A DNA stretch of 41,963 bases from an uncultured Alistipes sp. (GCA_937880705.1 CALGRZ010000113.1:1-41963); one strand, 5' to 3'; counted from the stretch's first letter, positions 25,471 to 34,555 are shown. Notes: a model not told the origin generated them from the letters alone. Program-made: numbers and translations.

Positions 25471-25502
25471 CAAAGTTACAAAAAATTTTTCGGTAAACGA
25501 AA
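25471..25502 (-). promoter_or_regulatory. promoter of the iorA-iorB operon
   Basis: Minus-strand TAACTTTG (25471-25478) is a good TAnnTTTG -7 box about 31 bases before the iorA start; a weaker -33-like TTTCG sits at 25498-25502 after a 19-base spacer. Confidence 0.6.
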
Positions 25503-25542
25503 TTTTCTGCAATAAATTATCTCTTCAGACACCACAATGGCC

Positions 25543-26259
25543 CTACTCCTTGAGTATCTTGCGCGTCACGGCAAGCGTCACAACCGAGACCCTGCAATCG
25601 GGCAGGCAGCTCTTAATCTCCGCCACGCACGAACATATTGTAGCCCCCGTAGTAAGCACATCGTCGACCAGAAGGATATGCTTACCGCGCAGTCTATCAG
25701 CGTGTTTCACAGCAAAGAGACCCTCCATGCCATCCCAACGTGCATGGTAGCTGCGACGTGCCTGCGAGGGGTTGTTGCGCCGACGTCGCAGAGCCCACAC
25801 ATCACACTCCACACCGAGCATTCGGGCAATGCCGCGAGCCAGATATGCCGACTGGTTATACTCTCGCTTGAACAGACGCAGCGGGTGCAGCGGCACGGGC
25901 ACGACAATATCTACATCGGCATAGAGCGGCGAGCTATGCAGCTCGCTGCCAAACCAGCGACCAAAGGCATAGGCCGTGCGCCACATCTTATAGTATTTGA
26001 ACTGGTGTATAACACCTCTCCAAGTGCTGTTTGTAGAGAAGAAGAAGAACGACGATGCCTGCTCTATTGGGGCTAAACCATCGAGGTGCTCCTTGACAGG
26101 ATTCTGCTCCGTGAGCCAATATCGGGTCATGGGAATGGTGTAGCGACACATCGGACAGATGCCGTGCATGGAGCTTGTCACATGCCCGCCACACACCATA
26201 CAATCTTCGCTTAAGATCAACGACTTAATGGATAGCAACGCCTCTTTGATAAGACCCAT
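25543..26259 (-). CDS. ComF family phosphoribosyltransferase-like protein
   Basis: 238 residues. N-terminal zinc-ribbon CMVCGGHVTSSMHGICPMC (four Cys), then the ComF body: FKYYKMWRTAYAFGRWFGSE, DIVVPVPLHPLRLFKREYNQ, and the PRPP-binding loop HILLVDDVLTTGATICSCVA. ComF/GntX proteins are linked to DNA uptake and processing, though in Bacteroidetes the role is unclear. Its start is one base after the metallophosphoesterase stop, so they are co-transcribed. Confidence 0.9.
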   Translation of the reverse strand: MGLIKEALLSIKSLILSEDCMVCGGHVTSSMHGICPMCRYTIPMTRYWLTEQNPVKEHLDGLAPIEQASSFFFFSTNSTWRGVIHQFKYYKMWRTAYAFGRWFGSELHSSPLYADVDIVVPVPLHPLRLFKREYNQSAYLARGIARMLGVECDVWALRRRRNNPSQARRSYHARWDGMEGLFAVKHADRLRGKHILLVDDVLTTGATICSCVAEIKSCLPDCRVSVVTLAVTRKILKE

Positions 26260-26260
26260 A

Positions 26261-27343
26261 TCAACTCATAGGTTTAATATCGATGACATAGATCTCGCTC
26301 TGGGAGCCTATACGGAAGGGAGGGCCCCACAGCGACAACCCCTGTGACACCACAACATGGCATCCGCCGCGGAGTCTATGACCATGGCTCTGCTCGTATA
26401 TCGCATCGGTAAGCCAGCTTATAGGCCACACCTGACCACGGTGCGTATGGCCCGAGAGGTGGAGGTCGGCACCGAGGTCGACACTCTCATCAATGGCTGT
26501 CGGCTGGTGGTCAACGACAACCATAAAACGACCGTCGCCAACACCCGCGACAAGGCTCTCAAGGCTCCTACGCTCTGCGTTGCTGCGGTCGTCACGACCT
26601 ACCACCACAACATCTTCGCTGAGAGCGACCAGGCTATCTCTTACGAGCGTTAACTCGCTCTTCCTGACCCACCTACAATAAGCATCCATGCCACTGATAT
26701 ACTCGTGGTTACCCGGCACGACAAGCACTCCGAGAGGGGCATTCACCCTCGCCAGCTCCTCCTCCATACGCTCGCGTCGCACAGGCTCGATGCTGTTGTC
26801 TATGAGGTCACCCGCAACGACCACAACGTCGGCATGCTGCTCGTTGATCATATCCACATAGCGGGCCAGGTCACGGCGCGTAGTGCCATGGCCAAGGTGC
26901 ACATCGCTGATGGCCACAAGGCGCAATGGCGAGCCTACCCTCTCACTCTCAATCTCGACCAGCCTCACCCTCGGGTGGCGGTAGTTCAGATACCCTCCAA
27001 CCATGATGATAAGCGTGATGAATAGGGCTATATATGGGCCATAGTGCAGCATCGGAATTAGTCGATGCAGCAGATCGAAGAGCAGCATCAGCAGTGTAGC
27101 ATAGAGCAAAAAGACCATCCACACCGAGCCCACCGCAAACATCGCCCTTGCCACCACAGCGGGTAGGGGGACATTGCGAAGAGCGATGGATACAAAGAGC
27201 AGCAGTGCCACAACCCAGAAGAGGAGCGAAAAGAGCACTTTTACCACCATGGGTGTGCTCTCCAATAACGACAAAAGGCGCCAATAGAGATATCCATTAG
27301 CACCCAGATATATTGTCAACATCAGAAGTCCGAAAATCCACAT
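26261..27343 (-). CDS. membrane-anchored calcineurin-like metallophosphoesterase
   Basis: 360 residues. The first 130 contain about four hydrophobic helices (MWIFGLLMLTIYLGANGYLY, VLFSLLFWVVALLLFVSIAL, AMFAVGSVWMVFLLYATLLM, YGPYIALFITLIIMVGGYLN). The catalytic domain has all metal motifs: LVAISDVHLGHG (DxH), VVVAGDLIDNS (GDxxD-type), VVPGNHEYISG (GNHE) and LSGHTHRGQVWP (GHTH). Topology suggests a membrane-attached hydrolase, similar to YkuE/YaeI-type phosphodiesterases acting on lipid or nucleotide phosphates; substrate unknown. It sits between cca and comF on the minus strand. Confidence 0.88.
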   Translation of the reverse strand: MWIFGLLMLTIYLGANGYLYWRLLSLLESTPMVVKVLFSLLFWVVALLLFVSIALRNVPLPAVVARAMFAVGSVWMVFLLYATLLMLLFDLLHRLIPMLHYGPYIALFITLIIMVGGYLNYRHPRVRLVEIESERVGSPLRLVAISDVHLGHGTTRRDLARYVDMINEQHADVVVVAGDLIDNSIEPVRRERMEEELARVNAPLGVLVVPGNHEYISGMDAYCRWVRKSELTLVRDSLVALSEDVVVVGRDDRSNAERRSLESLVAGVGDGRFMVVVDHQPTAIDESVDLGADLHLSGHTHRGQVWPISWLTDAIYEQSHGHRLRGGCHVVVSQGLSLWGPPFRIGSQSEIYVIDIKPMS

Positions 27344-27413
27344 AGTCTACCCACAATATTTTATTATTCAACCGCTTGCGCGTGCTTTGCAAATCTTCAC
27401 AAGACCCTCATTA

Positions 27414-28808
27414 TCACTTCGTTATGCCACGTCGCTCGGCCTCCTCCTCCATAAGGCGATAGGCGGCATCGTAGTCGTTGGGGATGACCCCGTCGAGGAT
27501 GGCATTCTTGATCACCTCCTTGATCTCGCCTATGACGGCCGAGGGCGGGAGGTTGTAGGTCTTCATTATCAGGTCACCACTGATAGGAGGCTGGAAGTTA
27601 CGCACTCTGTCGCGCTCCTCCAGGTCACGCATCTTCTCCCTCACCAGCTCGAAGTTGCGCAGATATTGTTGAACCTTATTGTCGTTGCCCGAGGTGATGT
27701 CGGCCTCGCACAAGAGCATCAGCTTCTCGATGTCGTCACCGGCCTCGAAGAGCAACCTTCTTACGGCCGAGTCGGTGACCATATCCTCCGAGAGGACAAT
27801 GGGGCGCATGTGCAGAAAGACCATCTTCTGCACAAAACGCATGGGCTCGTTCAGGGGGAGCTTCAGACGACGGAAGAGCTGCGGCACAAGCTTCGAGCCC
27901 ACCGCCTCGTGCTGGTGGAAGGTCCACCCCTGACGCTGATCGTAGACCTTGGTCTGGGGCTTGCCGATATCGTGGAAGAGGGCTGCCCAGCGCAACCATA
28001 TATCGTCGGTACGTCTGGCTACATTGTCCAGCACCTTCATCGTATGTTCGAAGTTATCCTTATGGGCATGCTTACCGCGACGCTCCACGCCCGCCATACG
28101 ATCCAACTCGGGCAGGACATGCCTGAGCAACCCCGTAGAGCGCATCAGCGAGAGGCCGATAGAGGGTACGGGCGAGGCCATTATCTTGTTGAGCTCCACG
28201 GATATGCGCTCCTTGGTGATGATGGCTATGCGGTCGGCCTGACGACAGATGCCGTCGTAGGTTTCATCCTCGATATCGAAGCCGAGCTGCGAGGCAAACC
28301 TCACGGCACGCATCATCCTCAACGGGTCATCCGAGAAGGTCTTTTCCGGCTCGCACGGCGTGCGTATGATGCAGTCCTCGAGGTCGTACATGCCATCGAA
28401 CGGATCGACAAGCTCACCAAAGCGGTCGCCATTGACGCACCACGCCATGGCGTTAATCGTAAAGTCACGACGTCGCTGATCATCCTCCAACGTGCCCGGC
28501 TCGACATGCGGATTGCGCGAGTTGGGCGAGTAACTCTCGCGACGTGCCCCGACAAACTCCACCTCGGAGCCTCTCCACTTCAACATCGCCGTGCCGTAGG
28601 TGCGGTAGATGGTCACCTTTGTGCCCAGCTCGCGACCCAGCTCCTCGGCCACGGCAACACCATCGCCTACGACCACCACGTCGATATCTGTCGAGGGTCG
28701 GCGAAGGTAGTAGTCACGCACATAGCCTCCCACCACATAGGCCTCGACGCCCAGGCGGTCAACTACGCGGGTGATATGTTCGAAGATAGGCTTCTTAAGT
28801 GGTGTCAT
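27414..28808 (-). CDS. cca: CCA tRNA nucleotidyltransferase with HD domain
   Basis: 464 residues from ATG 28808. Adds or repairs the 3' CCA of tRNA. Nucleotidyltransferase head: VEAYVVGGYVRDYYLRRPST with DIDVVVVGDGV (GG...DxD), RRDFTINAMAWCVNG (RRD motif), DPLRMMRAVRFASQLGFDIE. The C-terminal HD domain shows ERRGKHAHKDNFEHTMKVLD and RWAALFHDIGKPQTK (HD pair). This organisation matches Bacteroidetes CCA/poly(A)-type enzymes. The ATG overlaps the pdxJ stop as TAATG, so translation is coupled. An in-frame extension to 28835 lies within pdxJ and is unlikely. Confidence 0.94.
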   Translation of the reverse strand: MTPLKKPIFEHITRVVDRLGVEAYVVGGYVRDYYLRRPSTDIDVVVVGDGVAVAEELGRELGTKVTIYRTYGTAMLKWRGSEVEFVGARRESYSPNSRNPHVEPGTLEDDQRRRDFTINAMAWCVNGDRFGELVDPFDGMYDLEDCIIRTPCEPEKTFSDDPLRMMRAVRFASQLGFDIEDETYDGICRQADRIAIITKERISVELNKIMASPVPSIGLSLMRSTGLLRHVLPELDRMAGVERRGKHAHKDNFEHTMKVLDNVARRTDDIWLRWAALFHDIGKPQTKVYDQRQGWTFHQHEAVGSKLVPQLFRRLKLPLNEPMRFVQKMVFLHMRPIVLSEDMVTDSAVRRLLFEAGDDIEKLMLLCEADITSGNDNKVQQYLRNFELVREKMRDLEERDRVRNFQPPISGDLIMKTYNLPPSAVIGEIKEVIKNAILDGVIPNDYDAAYRLMEEEAERRGITK

Positions 28809-29536
28809 TACTTTATCTCGGCTCTGCGTATGCAACGCTGGTAGGTCTCCACCGTATTCTCCAGACCCCAGTAGAGGGCATCGCTGATCAGCGCATGGCC
28901 GATGCTCACCTCATCCACCCAGGGGATACGCTCAATGAAATACTGCAAGTTCTCGGTGTTGAGGTCGTGGCCAGCATTAAGGCCGAGGCCCTGACGTCGT
29001 GCCTCCTCGGCGGCTGCAACATAGGGTGCAATGGCCGCCTCACGGTCGGCAGCATAGCCCGAAGCATAGGCCTCCGTATAGAGCTCAACACGGTCGGCAC
29101 CGCACAACTTGGCGGCAGCAACCATCTCGACCACGGGGTCAACAAAGATAGATACTCTGATGCCGGCCTTGTGGAAGCGGTCGGCCATGGCCTTGAGGTA
29201 GTCGCGATGACGGATGGTATCCCAACCTGCCGACGAGGTGATGGCATCCTCGGCATCGGGCACGAGGGTCACCTGCGCGGGGCGCACCTCCTCGACGAGT
29301 TCACAGAAGCTCTCGATGGGGTTACCCTCCACGTTGAGCTCGGTCGAGATACGAGCCTTCAGGTCGCGCACATCCTGATAGCGGATATGGCGAGCATCGG
29401 GACGAGGGTGCACGGTGATGCCGTCGGCACCGAAACGCTCGATATCGAGAGCCGCCTTCAACAAATCGGGTACATTACCGCCGCGCGAATTGCGCACTAC
29501 GGCAATCTTATTGATGTTAACGCTGAGTTTTGTCAT
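28808..29536 (-). CDS. pdxJ: pyridoxine 5'-phosphate synthase
   Basis: 242 residues, cytoplasmic TIM barrel. PdxJ condenses 1-deoxyxylulose 5-phosphate with 3-amino-2-oxopropyl phosphate to pyridoxine 5'-phosphate in the DXP-dependent vitamin B6 pathway, giving PLP used by the aminotransferase in this window. Motifs: [99 protein letters not shown] and [19 protein letters not shown] at the end. First gene of the pdxJ-cca-phosphoesterase-comF operon, divergent from nadK. Confidence 0.96.
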   Translation of the reverse strand: MTKLSVNINKIAVVRNSRGGNVPDLLKAALDIERFGADGITVHPRPDARHIRYQDVRDLKARISTELNVEGNPIESFCELVEEVRPAQVTLVPDAEDAITSSAGWDTIRHRDYLKAMADRFHKAGIRVSIFVDPVVEMVAAAKLCGADRVELYTEAYASGYAADREAAIAPYVAAAEEARRQGLGLNAGHDLNTENLQYFIERIPWVDEVSIGHALISDALYWGLENTVETYQRCIRRAEIK

Positions 29537-29544
29537 AATTTTCG

Positions 29545-29589
29545 TATATTTGCAAAAGCAAAGTTACTACTTTTTTTCATTTGCCACAA
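29545..29589. promoter_or_regulatory. overlapping divergent promoters of pdxJ and nadK
   Basis: Plus strand: TATATTTG (29545-29552) is a -7 box for nadK, 36 bases before its ATG. Minus strand: TAACTTTG (29559-29566) with TTG (29587-29589) at a 20-base spacer is a complete promoter for pdxJ; its -33 box touches the nadK start codon. The two would compete for polymerase. Confidence 0.6.
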
Positions 29590-30458
29590 TGAACATTATA
29601 CTTTTTTCTCGCAGACAGGTCAATCATCGCGCCGAACAACTGCGCACGATGCTCCGCACGATCGAGCGTCTGGGACTCAACTATACAATAAATGAGGAGC
29701 TTGCAGCAGCTGTCGAGGCCCTCACCGAGATAAGAGTCCCCGCTTGCCAAATATATGCCGAGCGACCCGTAGCCACGGGCAACGACATCATGGTCACCTA
29801 CGGAGGCGACGGCACCCTGCTCGAGGCGGTGGGACTGCTGCCCGACAGCCATATTCCCGTCGTGGGCATCAACTGCGGCCGTCTGGGCTACCTCACTGCC
29901 GACGATGGCGACGGCATAGAGTCGCTCTTCGAGCGTCTGGCCAACCACGAGGTGGAGTTTACCGAGCGACGTATGCTCCATGTCGAGGGCGACATCGAGG
30001 TTGAGGGACGCTGCCTGGCTCTCAACGAGGTTACCCTGCATCGCCACGGAGCCACGATGATATCGCTCGAGGCGAGCGTCAACCATAAGAGCGTAGCCAC
30101 CTACCATGGCGATGGTCTGGTGGTGTCGACACCCACCGGCTCTACCGCCTACTCGCTCTCGGCGGGAGGCCCTGTGGTTGACCCTATGTGTCGCTGCCTG
30201 ATACTCTCGCCACTGGCACCTCACAACCTCACAATGCGACCCGTCGTTGTGCCCGACAACAGCCACATCACCCTGCGCCTCGATGCGCGTGGTGGCGAGG
30301 CCTTCCTCTCGGCCGACAACCGCACCTACACCCTGCGTGATGGTGCCACCATAGAGCTGTCGCTGGCCACAGAGACACTTATTTTGGCTACGCCGCATAA
30401 TAATACTTTCTACGACACGTTAAGAGAAAAGATGATGTGGGGCGTGGATAAACGCTAA
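29589..30458 (+). CDS. nadK: NAD kinase
   Basis: 289 residues. Phosphorylates NAD to NADP in the cytoplasm. From ATG 29589 the protein begins MNIILFSRRQVNHRAEQL. Motifs: VTYGGDGTLLEAVG (GGDGT catalytic/nucleotide motif), VGINCGRLGYLT, LALNEVTLHRHG (NE motif), YHGDGLVVSTPTGSTAYSLS (conserved TPTGSTAY) and GGPVVDPMCRCLILSPLAPH. Divergent from pdxJ, upstream of uppS with a 146-base gap that has its own promoter. An earlier in-frame extension (29415) is antisense to pdxJ and rejected. Confidence 0.95.
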   Translation: MNIILFSRRQVNHRAEQLRTMLRTIERLGLNYTINEELAAAVEALTEIRVPACQIYAERPVATGNDIMVTYGGDGTLLEAVGLLPDSHIPVVGINCGRLGYLTADDGDGIESLFERLANHEVEFTERRMLHVEGDIEVEGRCLALNEVTLHRHGATMISLEASVNHKSVATYHGDGLVVSTPTGSTAYSLSAGGPVVDPMCRCLILSPLAPHNLTMRPVVVPDNSHITLRLDARGGEAFLSADNRTYTLRDGATIELSLATETLILATPHNNTFYDTLREKMMWGVDKR

Positions 30459-30563
30459 AAAATGTGGCCCCATAGTCCTCTCGCAGAACACAACTACAAT
30501 ACTGTTAATCAACAATTTATCGTTGCGCACACGCACACACGAAGAAAAATTGTCGAGGGCAGA

Positions 30564-30595
30564 TTGTGAATTGTGAATTTATTTATGTACATTTG
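30564..30595 (+). promoter_or_regulatory. promoter of the uppS-bamA operon
   Basis: TTG (30564-30566), 21-base spacer, TACATTTG (30588-30595). The likely start ATG of uppS is at 30605, only 9 bases after the -7 box, so the mRNA would be almost leaderless. The region 30459-30604 contains no gene. Confidence 0.65.
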
Positions 30596-30604
30596 TCGGT
30601 TATT

Positions 30605-31327
30605 ATGAGCGAACAAAGACCCATACCACAACACATCGCCATCATCATGGATGGCAACGGCCGCTGGGCTCGCCAGCGCGGCAAGGAGCGATACGAAGGA
30701 CATATTGCCGGCGTAGAGCCGGTGCGTGCCGTGGTGCGTGCCGCAGCGCGCACGGGCGTAAAGTGGCTCACGCTGTACGCCTTCTCGACCGAGAATTGGG
30801 GTCGCCCCGCTGCCGAGGTTGAGGCCATCATGGAGCTCTTCTGCAAGACGGTGATGGGCGAGGCCAAGGAGCTGGCCGAGCAGGGTGTGAGGGTGAAGAT
30901 TATGGGTGAGCGCACCCGCTTCTCGGAGCGAGTGCTCGACATGATCGACTACATCGAGAATACAACGGCCGAGGCCAAGCGTCTAACGCTTGTGCTGGCC
31001 TTCAACTACTCGTCGCGCCGCGAGATGGTACTCGGCATACGCGACATTGCGACACAGGTGGCCAACGGCACCCTCAAGGTTGAGGATATCGACGAAGCTA
31101 CGGTCGCGCAGTCGTTGATGACGGCCCAGATGCCCGACCCCGACATGATTATCCGCACCAGTGGCGAGTGCCGCCTGAGCAACTTCCTGCTGTGGCAGGC
31201 CTCCTATGCCGAGTTCTACTTCCCCGAGGTGCTGTGGCCCGACTTCGACGAGAAGGAGTTTGACCGCGCCCTGGAGGTCTACGCACAGCGTGACCGTCGC
31301 TACGGACTGGTAAACGAGACAAAATAA
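30605..31327 (+). CDS. uppS: undecaprenyl diphosphate synthase
   Basis: 240 residues. Cis-prenyltransferase that extends farnesyl diphosphate with isopentenyl diphosphate to C55 undecaprenyl diphosphate, the lipid carrier for peptidoglycan and O-antigen; uses precursors from the IspG pathway. Motifs: HIAIIMDGNGRWARQRGKER (Asp and NGRWA of the active site), TGVKWLTLYAFSTENWGRP, LTLVLAFNYSSRREM, DPDMIIRTSGECRLSNFLLW (RTSGE..LSNF) and YFPEVLWPDFDEKEFDRALE. ATG 30605 gives the usual length; the longer frame beginning GTG 30566 lies in the promoter. Confidence 0.96.
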   Translation: MSEQRPIPQHIAIIMDGNGRWARQRGKERYEGHIAGVEPVRAVVRAAARTGVKWLTLYAFSTENWGRPAAEVEAIMELFCKTVMGEAKELAEQGVRVKIMGERTRFSERVLDMIDYIENTTAEAKRLTLVLAFNYSSRREMVLGIRDIATQVANGTLKVEDIDEATVAQSLMTAQMPDPDMIIRTSGECRLSNFLLWQASYAEFYFPEVLWPDFDEKEFDRALEVYAQRDRRYGLVNETK

Positions 31328-31346
31328 AAGAGTAACGCACCATACA

Positions 31347-33902
31347 ATGAGATTTACAAAGATATTGGTCACCGCCATAGCGATGCTTTTGAGCATCACG
31401 GCTGCAGAAGCGCAGCTACGCAGCACACGCTATACGCTGGGCGATGATGCCAACAACGAGATAACCGACTCGGTAGACTTCGACCTCAACGCGCCGATGC
31501 TCACCGATGGCGACCAAAAACTCTACTACATACGCCACGTCAACCTCCATGGCGTGAAGTACCTCAACCACTCGATCCTCAAGTCGTCTGCCGGCCTCGA
31601 GGAGGGTGACTCTATCTATCTGCCCAGCAAGTTTATCTCGAATGCCATGCAGCGACTCTGGGCACCGCGCTACTTCTCCGACATACAGATCGGTGCCACC
31701 ATCGAGGGCGACTCGCTCGACCTCGAGGTATTCCTCAAGGAGCGTCCCCGCATCCTCACCTGGAACTTTGCGGGTGTGAGCAACAGCAAGGCCAAGGATC
31801 TGAAGGAGGAGATTCTCAAGCTGCGTCGCAACACCGAGCTCTCGGACTACGTCATCGACAAGAACATAAAACTCATCAAAGAGCACTTCTCGGAGAAGGG
31901 CTACCGCACATGCGAGGTGGAGGTGCGCATCGACAACGACACCACCTATGAGCAGTGCGTGAATGTCACCTTCGATATCGACCGTGGCCCCAAGATCAAG
32001 GTGGGTGCCATCAACTTCATCGGCAACGAGGCCTTCGACGACAAGCGTCTGCGCCGCACCTTCAAGAAGACCCACCAGAAGAGTATCAACTTCTTCCAGA
32101 ACCGCAAGCTGCTGGAGGATGAGTACGAGAACGACAAGGAGCTGATGCTCGACTTCTATAACTCGCGCGGCTATCGCAATGCCAACATCCTGCGCGACTC
32201 GATCTACTTCATCGACGACGAGCACCTGGGCATCGACATCGAGGTTACCGAGGGTAACAAGTACTACATCCGCGACATCCGCTGGGTGGGTAACTCGGTA
32301 TATACCACCGAGCAGCTCGAGAGCATGTTCGGTGTACATACGGGCGACGTCTACGACAAGAAGTCGATGCACAAGCGTCTGGGTATCGGCAAGGAGATGA
32401 ACCCCGAGGAGATGTCTATCTCGTCGCTCTACAACAACAACGGCTACCTGATGTCGCAGATCGAGCCCGCCGAGATCGTCGTGGGCCCCGACTCTATCGA
32501 CTTGGAGGTTCGCATCTTCGAGGGTAAGCCCTTCACCATTAACGAGGTCGGCATCTCGGGCAATATGCGTGTCAACGACGAGGTTATACGTCGTGAGCTC
32601 TATGTGCGCCCGGGCGAGTTGTACAACCGCGCTCTGCTGATGCAGACCATGCGCACGCTGATGAGCATGGGTCACTTCGACGAGCAGGCCATCATGCCCG
32701 ACATACAGCCCGTATCTGACGAGCTGGTGGATGTCAACTGGCCGCTGCAGGAGAAGGCCTCTGACCAGTTCAATATCGCCGGCGGTTGGGGATCGGGAAC
32801 ATTCGTGGGCTCGATAGGTGTCACGCTGAACAACCTCTCTATGCGCAACTTCTTCAAGAAGGGCGCATGGCGACCCTACCCCTCGGGACAGAACCAGAGA
32901 TTGTCGATCTCGGGACAGACCAACGGTACCTACTACAAGGCTCTCTCGTTGAGCTTCACCGACCCCTGGCTGGGTGGTCGTCGTCCCAACTCGTTCTCTA
33001 TCTCGGGTTATATCTCGGAGCAGAACAACGCCTACTACGTTTGGCAGAACGCCACGATGTACTACCGCTCGATGGGTCTTGCCGTCGGTCTGGGTAAGCG
33101 TCTGGCATGGCCCGACCCCTACTTCACCTTCTATGGTGAGCTGGGCTACCAGCGTTACGGCCTCAAGGGTTGGGATTCGTTCATCCTCTCGGATGGTAAT
33201 GCAAATACCCTCTCGCTGAAGCTCATCTTGCAGCGTTCATCGGTCGATGCGCCCTTCTTCTCGCGCTCGGGCTCGGAGTTTACGCTCTCGGTGCAGGCAA
33301 CACCCCCCTTCTCGCTGTGGGATGGCAAGGATTACGCCTCAAAGAGCCTCTCGGATCAGGAGCGTTACCGCTGGATCGAGTTCCACAAGTGGCTGCTTAA
33401 GGCTCGCTGGTACTTCCCCCTCACACCGAACCAGAACCTGGTGCTTATGCTCGGTGCCGAGATGGGTTACCTAGGCCACTACAACAAGAATAAGGTGTCG
33501 CCCTTCGAGCGTTTCGAGATTGGTGGTGACGGCATGACCGGCTACAACATCTACGGTGTCGACATCATCGCACTGCGTGGTTACGAGGATGGTGCTCTCG
33601 ACCCCTCGAACTACTACTCGGTGGCCTACAACAAGTACACTATGGAGCTTCGCTACCCCGTCATCCTGAAGCCCAACTCGTCGATCTACGTCCTCGGCTT
33701 CCTCGAGGGTGGTAACGGCTTTAACTCATGGAAGGAGTTCTCGCCCTTCAAGATCAAGCGTTCGGCGGGTGTCGGCGTGCGCCTCTACCTCCCCGTGGTG
33801 GGTATGCTCGGTATCGACTGGGGTTATGGCTTCGATGCGCCCTACGGATCGACCAAGCGTAGCGGCTCGCAGTTCCACTTCGTCATGGGACAGCAGTTCT
33901 AG
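31347..33902 (+). CDS. bamA: outer-membrane protein assembly factor BamA
   Basis: 851 residues. BamA inserts beta-barrel proteins into the outer membrane. Signal peptide MRFTKILVTAIAMLLSITAA, then POTRA domains over roughly residues 60-460 (IRHVNLHGVKYLNHSIL, ILTWNFAGVSNSKAKDL, IKVGAINFIGNEAFDD, IRDIRWVGNSVYTTEQLES, INEVGISGNMRVNDEV), and a C-terminal barrel with FNIAGGWGSGTFVGSIGVTL, the lid/loop segment and IRSAG-like KRSAGVGVRLYLPVVGMLGI near the end, terminating QFHFVMGQQF. Follows uppS by 19 bases and precedes two OmpH/Skp genes, the usual Bacteroidetes order. Serves the many barrel proteins of this window. Confidence 0.97.
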   Translation: MRFTKILVTAIAMLLSITAAEAQLRSTRYTLGDDANNEITDSVDFDLNAPMLTDGDQKLYYIRHVNLHGVKYLNHSILKSSAGLEEGDSIYLPSKFISNAMQRLWAPRYFSDIQIGATIEGDSLDLEVFLKERPRILTWNFAGVSNSKAKDLKEEILKLRRNTELSDYVIDKNIKLIKEHFSEKGYRTCEVEVRIDNDTTYEQCVNVTFDIDRGPKIKVGAINFIGNEAFDDKRLRRTFKKTHQKSINFFQNRKLLEDEYENDKELMLDFYNSRGYRNANILRDSIYFIDDEHLGIDIEVTEGNKYYIRDIRWVGNSVYTTEQLESMFGVHTGDVYDKKSMHKRLGIGKEMNPEEMSISSLYNNNGYLMSQIEPAEIVVGPDSIDLEVRIFEGKPFTINEVGISGNMRVNDEVIRRELYVRPGELYNRALLMQTMRTLMSMGHFDEQAIMPDIQPVSDELVDVNWPLQEKASDQFNIAGGWGSGTFVGSIGVTLNNLSMRNFFKKGAWRPYPSGQNQRLSISGQTNGTYYKALSLSFTDPWLGGRRPNSFSISGYISEQNNAYYVWQNATMYYRSMGLAVGLGKRLAWPDPYFTFYGELGYQRYGLKGWDSFILSDGNANTLSLKLILQRSSVDAPFFSRSGSEFTLSVQATPPFSLWDGKDYASKSLSDQERYRWIEFHKWLLKARWYFPLTPNQNLVLMLGAEMGYLGHYNKNKVSPFERFEIGGDGMTGYNIYGVDIIALRGYEDGALDPSNYYSVAYNKYTMELRYPVILKPNSSIYVLGFLEGGNGFNSWKEFSPFKIKRSAGVGVRLYLPVVGMLGIDWGYGFDAPYGSTKRSGSQFHFVMGQQF

Positions 33903-33948
33903 GCTCGCAACAGCGGAAGGTGCATGAAAATGCATTATGTCGCATACA

Positions 33949-33983
33949 TTGGCAATAAATTTGAAAATAATTCATTATATTTG
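33949..33983 (+). promoter_or_regulatory. promoter of the OmpH/Skp pair
   Basis: TTG (33949-33951) and TATATTTG (33976-33983) with a rather long 24-base spacer; the first chaperone gene starts 28 bases downstream. It suggests independent expression of the chaperones besides readthrough from bamA. Confidence 0.55.
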
Positions 33984-34011
33984 TAGAGTGAACCAAAAAA
34001 CAACAAATGTT

Positions 34012-34521
34012 ATGAAGAGAATGATTTTGATGTTTGCCGCCCTTATCTTCGGCGCAGGCATGGTATCGGCACAGAACTATATGGTGGTCAACAGCGAGAA
34101 GGTATTTAAGTCGCTCACCTCATACAACAACGCCTTGGAGCAGATCGAGACCCTCTCGGAGCAGTACCAGGATAAGGTAGATGCCAAGTTCGAGGAGGTA
34201 GAGAAGCTCTACAACAGCTATATGCAGCAGCGTTCGGCTATGGGCGAGACCACACGCCAGCAGTACGAGCAGGCTATCCTCAACCTCGAGGCCGAGGCTA
34301 CGGAGTATCAGGAGGAGCTCTTCGGCACGGATGGCACACTGATGCAGAAGCGCATGGAGCTTATCGAGCCTATCCAGGAGAGGGTGTTCAGCGTCATCGA
34401 GAGCTTCTCGAAGAAGTATGGCTATGACCTTGTCATCGACATCGCCGCCAACCCCACAGTGCTCTACTACTCGACCAAGGTGGACTTTACCGACCGCATC
34501 ATCGAGGCACTCAAGTACTAA
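34012..34521 (+). CDS. OmpH/Skp family periplasmic chaperone (copy 1)
   Basis: 169 residues from ATG 34012, which begins the signal peptide MKRMILMFAALIFGAGMVSA. Skp/OmpH proteins hold unfolded outer-membrane proteins in the periplasm for BamA. The body is a long coiled coil: MVVNSEKVFKSLTSYNNALE, LSEQYQDKVDAKFEEVEKLY, QQYEQAILNLEAEATEYQEE, then the small beta part YDLVIDIAANPTVLYYSTKV ending FTDRIIEALKY. Located just after bamA. Longer in-frame start 33937 rejected: it would cover the promoter. Confidence 0.93.
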   Translation: MKRMILMFAALIFGAGMVSAQNYMVVNSEKVFKSLTSYNNALEQIETLSEQYQDKVDAKFEEVEKLYNSYMQQRSAMGETTRQQYEQAILNLEAEATEYQEELFGTDGTLMQKRMELIEPIQERVFSVIESFSKKYGYDLVIDIAANPTVLYYSTKVDFTDRIIEALKY

Positions 34522-34555
34522 ACGATTACAAGATTAACAACGTAATAATAACTAA

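Noticed and set aside
27387..28844. 485-codon plus-strand open frame opposite cca
   Set aside because: Antisense shadow; the minus strand has intact CCA-transferase motifs and couples with pdxJ.
30566..30604. GTG start of uppS at 30566
   Set aside because: It lies within the promoter; the ATG at 30605 gives the family N-terminus MSEQRPIPQHIAIIMDG.
31416..32675. 419-codon minus-strand open frame opposite bamA
   Set aside because: Antisense shadow of the POTRA region.
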